Shown: piece after piece, positions 22,682-31,531 of the stretch
Layout: every line of letters begins with the position of its first letter
Position numbering within the stretch: the first letter of the stretch is position 1
Source of the DNA: Alphaproteobacteria bacterium
GTDB taxonomy: Bacteria > Pseudomonadota > Alphaproteobacteria > Rhizobiales > Aestuariivirgaceae
Length of the DNA stretch: 36,791 bases
Assembly (NCBI GenBank): GCA_020441605.1
Contig: JAGRLX010000040.1
Span: 1 to 36,791, forward strand
Reading direction: 5' to 3'
Position numbers and translations under genes: made by a program
Notes under the pieces: generated by a model
The model's database searches: none
What the model was told of the DNA's origin: nothing
Seen by the model: only the letters and a program-made list of their open reading frames with translations

Positions 22682-25186
22682 TCAAGCTTCTGCCCCGGCG
22701 CGCTTGCGGGCCGTCGAATAGAGGAGCGCCGCAACCACGATGAGCGCGCCCTGGAAGACGTACTGGTAGGTCTGCGAAAGTCCGAGGAAGGTAACGGCGT
22801 TCAGCACTTCAGTGAGCAACACAGCACCCAGAACCGTGCCAACGAAGGTGCCACGGCCACCCTTCAGACTCGTGCCACCCAGAACCACGGCGGTTATGCT
22901 GGAAAGCGTATAGTTGATGCCTTGCCGGGGATCTCCGACGCCAATCTGGGCCATGAAGACGATGGCGCCGAGCACTGTCAGCAAAGAGCAAAGGATATAG
23001 CCGGCTATGAAGGTCCTGTTGGTGCGTATACCCACGCGACGCGCCGACTCTTCGTTGGAACCGACCGCACGCAGGCGCCAGCCGTGGCGGCGTTTGCGCA
23101 GCACAAATTCAAGCGCCAAGGCGACGGCACACAGCAATACAAACGCTACAGGGATGGGGCCGCGTTGCCAGTTGATCCAGTCGATCACCGCGTAACTAAT
23201 GTATCCATCGGGCTGGATGCGAAGTAGGAATCCTGACCCCCAGATCGCGAAATACATGGCCATGGTCGCGGCGATGGGCGTGAAGTTCGCAAACCGTATG
23301 AGCACGCCGTTCATGGCGCCAACAACAACGGCGATCACGAACATGAGCGCCAGGCCAACGAATACTTCGACACCTGAGTTTGCATCGGTCATGAAAAACG
23401 ATGCGACGACGACAAGGAAGCCGGCCAGCGGGCCGACCGAAAGGTCGATGCCGCCCATCAGCAGGGCCACCGTCTGTCCCAGCGCGATGAACCCCAGCGC
23501 TGTCGCCAGCAGGAGGATATTATAGACGTTGAAGGCCGACAGGAAATTGGCGTTTTGGCTGAAGACGTAGAGACCCAGCACAATGGTGACCAGTGCCAGC
23601 GGAACGGCAGGCGCATTGTCGGACTGAAGGAAGTGACGCCAGCCGCCACCGGCCTTGCCCACAGGCTCCTTGGTACCATGGACGGCGTGAGTTTCGGCCT
23701 TCACGGCAGCGGCGACGATCCGCTCCTCCGTAACGTCTGGGCCGGTCAGGGTCTCCGCCACATGGCCTCGCGACATGACGATGACCTTGTCGCACAGTCC
23801 TTCGAGTTCGACCGCGTCCGAAGAATTCACGATGACGGGCGTTCCGGCATTCGAGACATCGCGCAGGATACGGTAGATCTCGGAACGCGCGCCGACATCG
23901 ACACCCTGGGTCGGCTCATCGGCGACGATCACCAATGGATCCGACATCAGCGCGCGGGACATCACGATCTTCTGCTGGTTGCCGCCCGAGAGCGACAGAA
24001 TTGGCGCCTCGATGCTGGGCGCCTTTACCGCCAAGGACGCGAATGTCTCCCGCACCCGACTGAGTTCCTTGCCGCGGCGCATGATTCCGTTGGTGGCAAA
24101 TTTCTCGAGCGCCGCAAAAGTTGCATTCTCGCGCACCGTCAGACCACTGGCGAGCCCCTCGAGATGGCGGTCGGACGGCATGAAGGCCGCCTTGTGCAGG
24201 AGTTCGCCATGGGTCAGCACGCGCCCGCGCAGCTTGATCTCGCCATCCTCCGACTGTTGGAGGCCTGCAAGCACGCGCATGAGCTCCGACTGGCCATTGC
24301 CGGCGACCCCGGCAACGCCGATGATCTGCCCGTTCGGAACATCGAAACTCACGTTCCTGAAGCCCTTGCCGCTCAACGATGATACCGACAGGTTGATCGC
24401 CGCCGAGACCTCCTGAGGCTTCGGCGGAAATGCCGTTCCGAGCGTGCGGCCGACGATGAGGCTGACGAGTTCGGCATCACTGATGTCGTCGACCATAGCG
24501 GCACCGCGGACACGACCATCGCGGAGAACCGTCACGCGCTGGGCGATCTGGCGGAGTTCCGCCAGCCGATGGGTGATATAGATGACCGAGGTTCCCGCCT
24601 TGACCACTTCGCGGATGCGGCCGAACAGCATGTCGGTCGCGTCCTGATCGAGTGATGCGGTGGGTTCGTCGAGGATCAGCACCTTGGGCTTGAGCGCAAG
24701 CGCCTTGGCAATCTCCAGAAGATGCTTTTGCGCCACGGTCAGCCCGTCTGCCCGCATCCGCAACGGCACATCGAGACCGACGGTTTCCAGCATCTGCTGG
24801 GCGACGTGCTGGGGCGCCTTGCCGGCAAAGATGGACGCGGGCAGCGCCACACGCAGGTTCTCGATCACCGACAGATCTTCGAGAATGGCCGGATGCTGGA
24901 AGCAGATGGCGATGCCGAGCGAGGCCGCGATCTCGGGGGTCATGAGCGGAACATGCTGCCCACCGAAGCGTATGCTGCCCTCATCGGGTTGCAAAGCGCC
25001 CGAAATGATGTTCATGAGGGTCGACTTGCCGGCACCATTTTCCCCCAAGATGGCATGCACTTCGCCGGTCAGGAACTCGACGCTCACGTCGCGCAGCGCC
25101 GGAACGCCTGAGAAATACTTGAAGATGCCGTCCAGATGGATCGTCACCTCACCACGTGGGGCTGCGTCCTTATTCTTCGCGGTCAC
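22682..25186 (-). CDS. ribose-type ABC transporter: two ATPase domains fused to a permease
   Basis: An 834-residue fusion. The first ABC domain has Walker A GENGAGKST (about 48-56), signature LTVAQKHLLEIAKAL and Walker B LILDEPTASLD. The second has the degenerate Walker A GVAGNGQSEL, signature LSGGNQQKIV and Walker B VIVADEPTQGVD, as in RbsA-like proteins. From about residue 510 a RbsC-type permease follows (LLMGGIDLSVGPLAGF, RAVGSNEESARRVGI, VVLGGTSLKGGRGTF). A separate RbsC-type permease is encoded two genes upstream, so the channel is probably a heterodimer with one half tethered to the ATPase. The GTG at 25186, behind GAGGA, is preferred; an ATG at 25258 lies before the intergenic hairpin at 25230-25254 and adds unconserved sequence. 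Confidence 0.9.
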   Translation of the reverse strand: MTAKNKDAAPRGEVTIHLDGIFKYFSGVPALRDVSVEFLTGEVHAILGENGAGKSTLMNIISGALQPDEGSIRFGGQHVPLMTPEIAASLGIAICFQHPAILEDLSVIENLRVALPASIFAGKAPQHVAQQMLETVGLDVPLRMRADGLTVAQKHLLEIAKALALKPKVLILDEPTASLDQDATDMLFGRIREVVKAGTSVIYITHRLAELRQIAQRVTVLRDGRVRGAAMVDDISDAELVSLIVGRTLGTAFPPKPQEVSAAINLSVSSLSGKGFRNVSFDVPNGQIIGVAGVAGNGQSELMRVLAGLQQSEDGEIKLRGRVLTHGELLHKAAFMPSDRHLEGLASGLTVRENATFAALEKFATNGIMRRGKELSRVRETFASLAVKAPSIEAPILSLSGGNQQKIVMSRALMSDPLVIVADEPTQGVDVGARSEIYRILRDVSNAGTPVIVNSSDAVELEGLCDKVIVMSRGHVAETLTGPDVTEERIVAAAVKAETHAVHGTKEPVGKAGGGWRHFLQSDNAPAVPLALVTIVLGLYVFSQNANFLSAFNVYNILLLATALGFIALGQTVALLMGGIDLSVGPLAGFLVVVASFFMTDANSGVEVFVGLALMFVIAVVVGAMNGVLIRFANFTPIAATMAMYFAIWGSGFLLRIQPDGYISYAVIDWINWQRGPIPVAFVLLCAVALALEFVLRKRRHGWRLRAVGSNEESARRVGIRTNRTFIAGYILCSLLTVLGAIVFMAQIGVGDPRQGINYTLSSITAVVLGGTSLKGGRGTFVGTVLGAVLLTEVLNAVTFLGLSQTYQYVFQGALIVVAALLYSTARKRAGAEA

Positions 25187-25229
25187 GTCTGGTGCGTCCT
25201 CGATCTGCGTTCCATCTAGAGCGAATTCG

Positions 25230-25254
25230 CCCCGGAGAGAATCACTCTCCGGGG
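25230..25254 (-). other. perfect intergenic hairpin after the binding-protein gene
   Basis: CCCCGGAGAG (25230-25239) and CTCTCCGGGG (25245-25254) form a perfect 10-base stem with a five-base loop (AATCA), starting 12 bases after the binding-protein stop. Such stem-loops behind binding-protein genes protect the upstream mRNA and lower expression of the distal ATPase/permease. There is no T-run, so it is not a full terminator. It also argues that the next gene starts after it, at 25186. Confidence 0.7.
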
Positions 25255-25265
25255 CCATTTGCGCG

Positions 25266-26333
25266 TTACTGGCCGACGGCCTTGGCCTGATCCTCGGCAG
25301 GCAGTTCCGAAGACAGATAGATGGCGCCGGGGAGTTCCTTGCGGCACTGCACAGCGTTGGGCTGGCCCGTCACGGAGTCCTCGAAGGCCGGAGCCACATA
25401 GACATTGGTATCCGGAACCTTACCGTCCGTCGCCAGGGCTACGGCCCACTGCACGGCCAGGCGCACGTTGTCGGTGCCGGTTGCGACGGTGAACAGTTTG
25501 AAGTCCGGATTGGCGTCCTTGACGTCATGCCACAGGCAACCGAGCGAGTTGCCGTCGGATGTTGCAAGCGCCGGGATTGACCGGCCGGACTTCTGGAAAA
25601 GCGGCAGCGCACCGACCAGCGAGGGGCCGAAGTCTGAAACGATCACGTCGATCTTGTCGTTCTTGGCAATCTCGGCGGTCAGCACCTGCTGGGTCAGAGC
25701 CGGATCCCAGTTGGTGACGGCGAAGGGCTCGGGATTCACGAACTTGTATTCCGGACCGAGAACCTTCTTGAGGCCTTCGAGCTGCTCGAGGCCTTGGCTA
25801 TTGCCGGCGGGGCCGCTGAGATACAGCAGATTCGCGCCATTGGGGAACTGCCCCTTGATCCAGTTGCCCCAGGAGACGCCGTTGTCGACAAAGGTGGTGC
25901 CGACGAACGTCGAGTAATTCTCGCCTTCCTTGCCGCCGACGATGACGCGATAGGGGACGATGACCTTGCCGGACTTGTAGACCTGGGTGATCGCAGGCAG
26001 CACCGCCGGGCCGGCATCGCCGAACACCACGAGCGCATCGACGCCCTTGGCCGCTGTGGCCTTGATGTCGGAAATCGACTTCTGGGTGTCACCCTGGCCG
26101 TCGACATACTCATACTTGGTGATGCTGGGGCAGAGCGAGGCGGTTTGTGCGCCCGATGCCGCGGTCACCTGGCGCCAGCTGTTGCCGCCGTAGCCATCGA
26201 GAAGGGCCAGCGAGGCCTGCTTCGGACCGCACCACGACGGAGCCTCAGCGTTGGCAAGCGTCGAAGAGCCGAGAGCCATGACCGCAGCCGTTACAGCGAA
26301 GGCCAGTCCTTTTCCAAAAGACGCGTACTTCAT
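25266..26333 (-). CDS. ribose-type (RbsB-like) ABC transporter substrate-binding protein
   Basis: A 355-residue periplasmic binding protein of the peripla_BP_4 (type I, sugar) family. A Sec signal peptide is clear: a basic start (MKYASFGKG), a hydrophobic core and ANA before Glu30 as the cleavage site. The mature protein shows GNSWRQVTAASG and KGVDALVVFGDAG, typical of the hinge and ligand lobes. It has four Cys in the mature part, more than usual, which could form disulfides. It overlaps the upstream permease gene by 4 bases (ATGA). It probably delivers a sugar, polyol or cyclitol to the permease pair; the ligand is unknown. Confidence 0.9.
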   Translation of the reverse strand: MKYASFGKGLAFAVTAAVMALGSSTLANAEAPSWCGPKQASLALLDGYGGNSWRQVTAASGAQTASLCPSITKYEYVDGQGDTQKSISDIKATAAKGVDALVVFGDAGPAVLPAITQVYKSGKVIVPYRVIVGGKEGENYSTFVGTTFVDNGVSWGNWIKGQFPNGANLLYLSGPAGNSQGLEQLEGLKKVLGPEYKFVNPEPFAVTNWDPALTQQVLTAEIAKNDKIDVIVSDFGPSLVGALPLFQKSGRSIPALATSDGNSLGCLWHDVKDANPDFKLFTVATGTDNVRLAVQWAVALATDGKVPDTNVYVAPAFEDSVTGQPNAVQCRKELPGAIYLSSELPAEDQAKAVGQ

Positions 26334-27352
26334 ATCTTTTCCTCCACATTTCTGGTTTCAGTCGTCTTTCTCAAGTTTACCGTCCAGCGGATCGAGTAAA
26401 CACCGATACCAAGACCCAGGGCCAGGGCCTGGATGATGGTTTGAGCCGAAAACGGCACGCCGACTGCAAGTGCGAATTGGCTCAATTGGTTCAGGAAAAA
26501 GGCGGCAATCACCGTCGAAATCGGAAAGCCGCGGCCGCCGAGCAGGGACGTTCCGCCGAGCACCACAACGGCAACGGAGGGCAACAGCAGGCTATCCCCC
26601 TGGAAGGCTGTCGGTTCGCGGGTAATGCCGGCGATCAGGATACCTGCCAGGCAGTAGAGAAGCTGCGCATACACGTAGGCCATCATCTGGTGGAAACGCA
26701 CCCGCAAGCCCGCTGCCCGGCCAGCAAGGGGATTGGCGCCAATCGCCTCGAAGCGGCGGCCCACCACCGTCTTTTTCAACATGAAGGACACGATGATGGT
26801 CGCTGCCAGGGCAAAAAAGACGGCGTTGGGAAGGCCGAAGGTTTCTCCGCCGGCGATCTCGGCAAGCAGGGTCGTCGTGATCGATGGAACACCACCCGAC
26901 ACGGCGAAGACCGCGCCATAGAGCAGCGCATTGGTTCCGATCGTGGCGATGATTGCGTTGAGGCGGAAGATGCTGACCAGAAGGCCATTGAGTACGCCCG
27001 CCGACAGGGCGAAGGCCAGCGCGATGAGCACGGCCTGATAGAGGAGCGCGTTGTCCTGATGCGGATGATGCGTCGATACGACAACGGCGAGTGAGACGGC
27101 ACCGGGAAGCGAGAGATCGAAGCCGCCCTGCTGGACGACAAGCAATTGCCCGAGCCCAACGATGGCGATGATCGCTGCAAACGGCAGGCTCCCCGACAGC
27201 GCCCCTCCGGAGAGACTGGACGGCGCGAATACCAGGCACACGAGGAGGAGAGCCAACGTGGAGACGACAACCGTCACGAAGCTCTTGGCCAGCGGCATCG
27301 CTGCAAGCCCAGGTCTGGCCGGCCTTTCTGGAACGGTGGCAGTCGGGTTCAT
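26330..27352 (-). CDS. ribose-type (RbsC-like) ABC transporter permease
   Basis: A 340-residue inner-membrane permease of the BPD_transp_2 (ribose/xylose) family, with eight to ten hydrophobic segments. QQGGFDLSLPGAVSLAVVV corresponds to the GGIDLS motif, RRFEAIGANPLAGRAAGLRV is the cytoplasmic coupling loop, and VVVLGGTSLLGGRGFPISTV is the family's late signature. A Pro-rich N-terminal stretch of about 25 residues precedes the first helix. GAGGG lies upstream of the ATG at 27352. Together with the permease part of the fused protein it should form the channel. It follows the PRISE reductase gene by 25 bases. Confidence 0.92.
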   Translation of the reverse strand: MNPTATVPERPARPGLAAMPLAKSFVTVVVSTLALLLVCLVFAPSSLSGGALSGSLPFAAIIAIVGLGQLLVVQQGGFDLSLPGAVSLAVVVSTHHPHQDNALLYQAVLIALAFALSAGVLNGLLVSIFRLNAIIATIGTNALLYGAVFAVSGGVPSITTTLLAEIAGGETFGLPNAVFFALAATIIVSFMLKKTVVGRRFEAIGANPLAGRAAGLRVRFHQMMAYVYAQLLYCLAGILIAGITREPTAFQGDSLLLPSVAVVVLGGTSLLGGRGFPISTVIAAFFLNQLSQFALAVGVPFSAQTIIQALALGLGIGVYSIRWTVNLRKTTETRNVEEKI

Positions 27353-27377
27353 GTGCGTTAGCCCTCACCCATGACTG

Positions 27378-28439
27378 TCAGGGCAGCACCTTGGCCGCGC
27401 GGAACCTGTCAAAAGCATCGGTGAAGGAACGCACCGAGTTCTGATAGGCAGTGAAGCCCAGGTCACGGCACTTGGTCATGTCGGTGAAATTCTCGATGAT
27501 ACGGCCGAGATCGGCATCGCTGTGCCACCATGAGGCGACCCTGTTCAGCGGATTCTTCTGAAGGCCGTTCTTCTCGACAATCCTGTCCCACACCGGCTCC
27601 ATGCCGGCCATCTGCTTCTCGAGCGGCTGGGCATGGCCGGGATAATCCGCTGCCTCGACACCAAGATGGGCCGCGAGCTTCGGCCACAGCCAGTTCCAGC
27701 GGAACACCTCGCCATTGACGATATTGAACGCGTTGTTGCGTGCCCGAGGTTCCGTCGCCGCCCATTCCAATTGCTTGGAAATGATCCGGCCATCGGTGAT
27801 GTCCACCACCGCTTCATATTGCTGCGGCGATCCCGGAAAAACGAAAGGCCGTGCCGTCTCCCTGCAGATCGCGGCATAGGCGCCAAGCGTCGCTGCCATG
27901 TTCATCTGGTTGCCGACCGTATAGCCGATCAGCGTATGCGGACGGTGCACCGACCAGCCGAAACCCTGCTTTTCGGCCGCGGCGAAGAGTTCGTCTTCCT
28001 GATCGTAATAGAAATTCTGATAGGGAAGCCGTGGCTGTTCCTCACGGAACGGCGTGATCATCTTGGTTTTGGCATAGGCCTCGAATGGCCCCATGTAATG
28101 TTTCAGGCCGGTGACGAGCGCTACATGCTTGACGGGTTTTCCCTCCATCGCCTGCAGCAGGTTTCGCACCATTCCCGCATTCACCTTGCAGTTCTCGGCC
28201 TCGGTGGGCTGGCGCATCCAGGTGGTAATGAACACGTCCGTGGGCTTCACGTCCTGGAGCGCGGTCTTCACTGCCAAATCGTCCGTGAGATCGACCGCGA
28301 CATGCTTCACGCATTTCGGCAGATCATGCTTGTGGCGGGAGATGCCGCTGACGGTCCAACCTTTCACGGTGGTAAGGTGTTCCGCAAGGTGGCGGCCAAT
28401 GATACCGGAGACACCGGCGATCAGCGCGTGGCGTTCCAT
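27378..28439 (-). CDS. PRISE-type SDR reductase (progesterone 5-beta-reductase/iridoid synthase-like)
   Basis: A 353-residue extended SDR. The Rossmann motif GVSGIIG (residues 9-15), followed by SGISRH, suggests NADPH. The PRISE signature is plain: GLKHYMGPFEAYAKT with Lys113, then PRLPYQNFYYDQEDELF with Tyr144/Tyr145, and WSVHRPHTLIGYTVGNQMN. These are the Lys and Tyr used by plant progesterone 5-beta-reductase and iridoid synthase to reduce the C=C bond of activated enones. The start is the ATG at 28439, overlapping the upstream dehydrogenase stop by one base (TGATG); a longer reading lies in another frame of that gene. In this operon it may reduce an enone made by the dehydrogenases. The substrate is unknown. 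Confidence 0.85.
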   Translation of the reverse strand: MERHALIAGVSGIIGRHLAEHLTTVKGWTVSGISRHKHDLPKCVKHVAVDLTDDLAVKTALQDVKPTDVFITTWMRQPTEAENCKVNAGMVRNLLQAMEGKPVKHVALVTGLKHYMGPFEAYAKTKMITPFREEQPRLPYQNFYYDQEDELFAAAEKQGFGWSVHRPHTLIGYTVGNQMNMAATLGAYAAICRETARPFVFPGSPQQYEAVVDITDGRIISKQLEWAATEPRARNNAFNIVNGEVFRWNWLWPKLAAHLGVEAADYPGHAQPLEKQMAGMEPVWDRIVEKNGLQKNPLNRVASWWHSDADLGRIIENFTDMTKCRDLGFTAYQNSVRSFTDAFDRFRAAKVLP

Positions 28440-29425
28440 CAGTTCAGCCCCTTCGTATTGAGTGTGACCTTGATGCAGGCTTGCGGATTTTTGCCCAGTT
28501 CGAAGGCCTCGACCGCCTCTGTCAGGCTGAAGTGATGAGTCTGGATCGGCGACAGGTCGATGCCCGTGCGTTCCAGGAAGCGGATTGCGGCGGGCCATAC
28601 ACCGGGAGACCCGATACAGCCGCGCACGGTTAGATTCTTCATCTGGATCAGGCCCAGATTGGCCGGAATCTTCTGGCCGATATTGATGCCCACCATCGAC
28701 ATGCGGCCATCCTGGCCGGCATAGTCCAGGGAAGCCGCCAGCGAGGCGCTATGCCCTGCGGCCTCGATCACCAGGTCGGCACCACGGCCCTGGGTCACCT
28801 CCTTGATCCGCTCGCCGGCGATGGCGGGATCGAGCGCCTCGGACGCTCCCAGTTTGAGCGCGATGTCGCGCCGGGTCTGGATCGGATCGACTACGATCAC
28901 ATTGGCGCCCATGCCGATGGCGGCGGCGGCCGACACGAGGCCGATGGTCCCTCCGCCCGACACCACGACGGTTTCGCTGGCATTGGTTCCACCTGAACGC
29001 AACACGGCATAGAAGCCACAGGTGAACGGCTCGATCAGGGCGCCACGGTTGTCATCCACGCTGTCCGGCAACTTGTGCAGCCAATCAGGATTGACGCTGA
29101 AATACTGGCGGTCCGCACCATCCATGGAGAATCCGAAGTGGTGCAGACGCTCCGGCGTCCGCACCACGCATTCCCCCACCACCCGGTCGCCAACCTTGAA
29201 GTTCTTGACGGCCCTGCCGACCTCCACGATCTCGCCGCACCACTCGTGGCCCGGAGTCACCGGATAGGAAATCGGTATGATGTACCGCCCGGCGAGAAGT
29301 TCATAGTCCGAGTGGCAGATGCCGACGGTCCGTGTCCGCACCAGAACTTCGGTATCCTTGATCGTCGGCATCGGCGCATCGACGATGATCGGCTGATCAG
29401 GCTTCTCAAATACAAGCGCCTTCAT
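28439..29425 (-). CDS. medium-chain alcohol dehydrogenase lacking the structural zinc site
   Basis: A 328-residue zinc-type MDR enzyme. Catalytic zinc ligands are present: Cys37 (GICHSD), His60 and Glu61 (GHEWCGEIVEVG) and Glu132 (IEPFTCG). The cofactor loop VVSGGGTIGLVSAAAA binds NAD(P). The lobe that normally holds four structural cysteines is replaced by ECVVRTPERLHHFGFSMDG (85-103) with only one Cys, so the structural zinc is absent. The short length fits that loss. The start is the ATG at 29425, with AGGAG upstream. It is coupled to the PRISE gene and resembles polyol or threonine/sorbitol-type dehydrogenases. Which alcohol it oxidises is not visible. Confidence 0.87.
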   Translation of the reverse strand: MKALVFEKPDQPIIVDAPMPTIKDTEVLVRTRTVGICHSDYELLAGRYIIPISYPVTPGHEWCGEIVEVGRAVKNFKVGDRVVGECVVRTPERLHHFGFSMDGADRQYFSVNPDWLHKLPDSVDDNRGALIEPFTCGFYAVLRSGGTNASETVVVSGGGTIGLVSAAAAIGMGANVIVVDPIQTRRDIALKLGASEALDPAIAGERIKEVTQGRGADLVIEAAGHSASLAASLDYAGQDGRMSMVGINIGQKIPANLGLIQMKNLTVRGCIGSPGVWPAAIRFLERTGIDLSPIQTHHFSLTEAVEAFELGKNPQACIKVTLNTKGLN

Positions 29426-29442
29426 GGCTCGGGCTCCTATTC

Positions 29443-30456
29443 CTAGAGTGTTACGACCGCGCCATCCCGTGCGGCGGACGCGACGATGGCTTCGAGAATG
29501 GCGATGTTGGCAATCATGTCGTCGCCTGAAATCGGGTACGTCGCCTCGCCGCGCACGGCCTTGGCGAAGGCAACGAGGTTGTCCTTCACAGGCTCTGCCG
29601 GAGGCACTTCGGCGACCGTGATGGGTCCACCTGCCATCGCCGACGTCACCACCCAGCCGGCAGGCGCTTCGACATGGGCTTTGTCGCGGATTTCGATCCA
29701 GCCCTTCGAGCCGAAGACCGCGAAGCGCGAGATGAACGGCATGGCGAGCGACGCGGAAACATATGCCGTGCCCCCACCCTGGAAACGGATGTGGACGCTC
29801 ATGGTGTCGCCCTGCGGGATGCTCGAAGAGAGGCGCTCGCACGACACCCGGAGGTCGCGCGCCGGACCTAGCAGGGCCGTTGCGAGATCGGTGAGATGGA
29901 TGCCGGTGGCGGTCATGCCGCCGACCGGCGCCTCAGCGGCGTTGAGCCGCCAGTTGCTTGCATCGAGCGTGGTGAACTTGTCGTGGCTGAAATTGCCTTC
30001 GATCTGCTGGATGCGGCCAAGCTGTCCCGTTCTCGCCTTCTCCAGCATATCGGCCACGGGCGGCTCCCAGCGCCGCTCGTGCCCCATGCCCAGCACCAGC
30101 CCTGCCGCAGCGCAGGCGTTCACGGCGGCCTCGGCGCCGGCTCGGGTCAGCGCCAGGGGCTTTTCGCAGAAGATGTGCTTTCCCGCCGCCACCGCCTGCT
30201 CGATCTGTTCGGCATGTAGCGAGTGGGGTGTGGCAAGGATCACTGCTTCGACGCCAGGATGCGCGATCGCCGCCCGGAAGTCGGCATGGCGCGTGAAGCC
30301 GTTGGACCTCGCGAAGTCCTCGCCCTCCGGGTTGGGTTCGGCCGCACAGATGATCTCGATGTTGTCCTGTGCTTTCTTCAGCACGGCCGTCATTTTCTTG
30401 CCCCACCAGCCGAGGCCGATCATGGCGACTTTGACGGGGGAATTCTTCCGGTTCAT
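29443..30456 (-). CDS. Gfo/Idh/MocA family oxidoreductase
   Basis: A 337-residue NAD(P)-dependent oxidoreductase of the glucose-fructose oxidoreductase / inositol dehydrogenase family, acting on sugars and cyclitols. GLGWWG (14-19) is the nucleotide loop, Glu97-Lys98-Pro99 in CEKPLAL is the family's catalytic motif, and GIHLTDLA gives His186 and Asp189. The C-terminal beta-sheet domain is complete. GAGG precedes the ATG at 30456. It lies 7 bases after the butanediol-dehydrogenase-like gene and 17 before the next alcohol dehydrogenase. Its presence is the best hint that the imported compound is a sugar, a cyclitol or a derivative of one. Confidence 0.9.
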   Translation of the reverse strand: MNRKNSPVKVAMIGLGWWGKKMTAVLKKAQDNIEIICAAEPNPEGEDFARSNGFTRHADFRAAIAHPGVEAVILATPHSLHAEQIEQAVAAGKHIFCEKPLALTRAGAEAAVNACAAAGLVLGMGHERRWEPPVADMLEKARTGQLGRIQQIEGNFSHDKFTTLDASNWRLNAAEAPVGGMTATGIHLTDLATALLGPARDLRVSCERLSSSIPQGDTMSVHIRFQGGGTAYVSASLAMPFISRFAVFGSKGWIEIRDKAHVEAPAGWVVTSAMAGGPITVAEVPPAEPVKDNLVAFAKAVRGEATYPISGDDMIANIAILEAIVASAARDGAVVTL

Positions 30457-30463
30457 GCCTGCC

Positions 30464-31531
30464 TCATACGGTCACCAGAATTTTCATGTGGTTGACGGAC
30501 TTGTCGAGCAGCGCGTCGAACCCTTTGCTCACGACATCGTCCGCGTCGATCTGGGCGGTACAGATTTTCTCCACCGGCAGGAGCCCCGCCTCGACCATCC
30601 GGATGATGCGCGGCCAGCACTGCACCGGGTAGCACCACGTCGCTTCAACCGTGATGTCCTTCAGCGCCCAGAGCATCGCATCGATCGCCGCGGGCTTCAT
30701 GTGCAATCCGGTCTGCACCACCTTGCCCTGGCGCCGGACCGAGGCGGCACAGGCGTTGAGGCTCGCTTCGAGGCCGACGCATTCGATGGCGACATCGACG
30801 CCAACGCCCTCTTCGGTATGGTCCTTGATGAAGGCCGGCACGTCAGTCTTCGTCGGGTCAAGGCAAATGGCGCTCGGCACGAGTTGCTTGGCGAGGCTCC
30901 TCCGATAGGCATTTGGCTCGCTTACGAAGATGACCGCGGCACCAGCTGCCTTAACGGCCAGCAGCGTCAGCGCGCCGATCGGCCCGAGCCCCGAGATGAG
31001 GACCGTCGATCCTGACGTCACTCCGCCGCGATCCGCCGCATAGACGGCGACCGCTGCCGGCTCGATCATGGCTGCCTGAACGTCGCTCACGCCGTCAGGC
31101 ACCACGGCCACATTGTAATCATTGACCACGGCATACTCCGACATGCCGCCCCAGGCCCAGCTGAGCCCCACACAGCCCATCTTTTCGCTGAGATGATAGA
31201 GTCCGCGCCGACCGTAATAGTCGTCGCGCGGCGAGATCAGAGGTTGGATGGAGACACGGTCGCCGACTTTGACGTTGCTTACCTCCGGTCCCTTGTCGGC
31301 CACGACGGCGCTGAACTCGTGCCCGAGAATCTGCGGGTTGGTCGCTCCTGTATAGATATGCGGCGCCTGCGGCGTCACAATCGGGCCGGCGATATATTCA
31401 TGCAGATCGGTGCCGCAGATGCCTGTCACCAGCGGCTTGATGAGCACGTCATGCGGACCAAGCTTGCTCGAAGGCGCAGGAACATCTTCCACGCGAATGT
31501 CTTTCGCGGCGTGAAATCTCACAGCCTTCAT
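30464..31531 (-). CDS. 2,3-butanediol dehydrogenase-like zinc alcohol dehydrogenase
   Basis: A 355-residue MDR enzyme closest in look to the (R,R)-butanediol dehydrogenase / sorbitol dehydrogenase branch: GICGTDLHEYIAGP with Cys39, LGHEFSAVV with His71 and Glu72, and AAMIEPAAVAVYA with Glu157 as catalytic zinc ligands. ISGLGPIGALTLLA is the NAD-binding loop. The structural zinc region (98-120, SPRDDYYGRRGLYHLSEK) has lost its cysteines, as in the second dehydrogenase of this operon. It overlaps the upstream 97-codon gene by 4 bases (ATGA). A butanediol or other vicinal-diol substrate would fit the divergent acetoin-dehydrogenase-like complex, but that is inference. Confidence 0.87.
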   Translation of the reverse strand: MKAVRFHAAKDIRVEDVPAPSSKLGPHDVLIKPLVTGICGTDLHEYIAGPIVTPQAPHIYTGATNPQILGHEFSAVVADKGPEVSNVKVGDRVSIQPLISPRDDYYGRRGLYHLSEKMGCVGLSWAWGGMSEYAVVNDYNVAVVPDGVSDVQAAMIEPAAVAVYAADRGGVTSGSTVLISGLGPIGALTLLAVKAAGAAVIFVSEPNAYRRSLAKQLVPSAICLDPTKTDVPAFIKDHTEEGVGVDVAIECVGLEASLNACAASVRRQGKVVQTGLHMKPAAIDAMLWALKDITVEATWCYPVQCWPRIIRMVEAGLLPVEKICTAQIDADDVVSKGFDALLDKSVNHMKILVTV

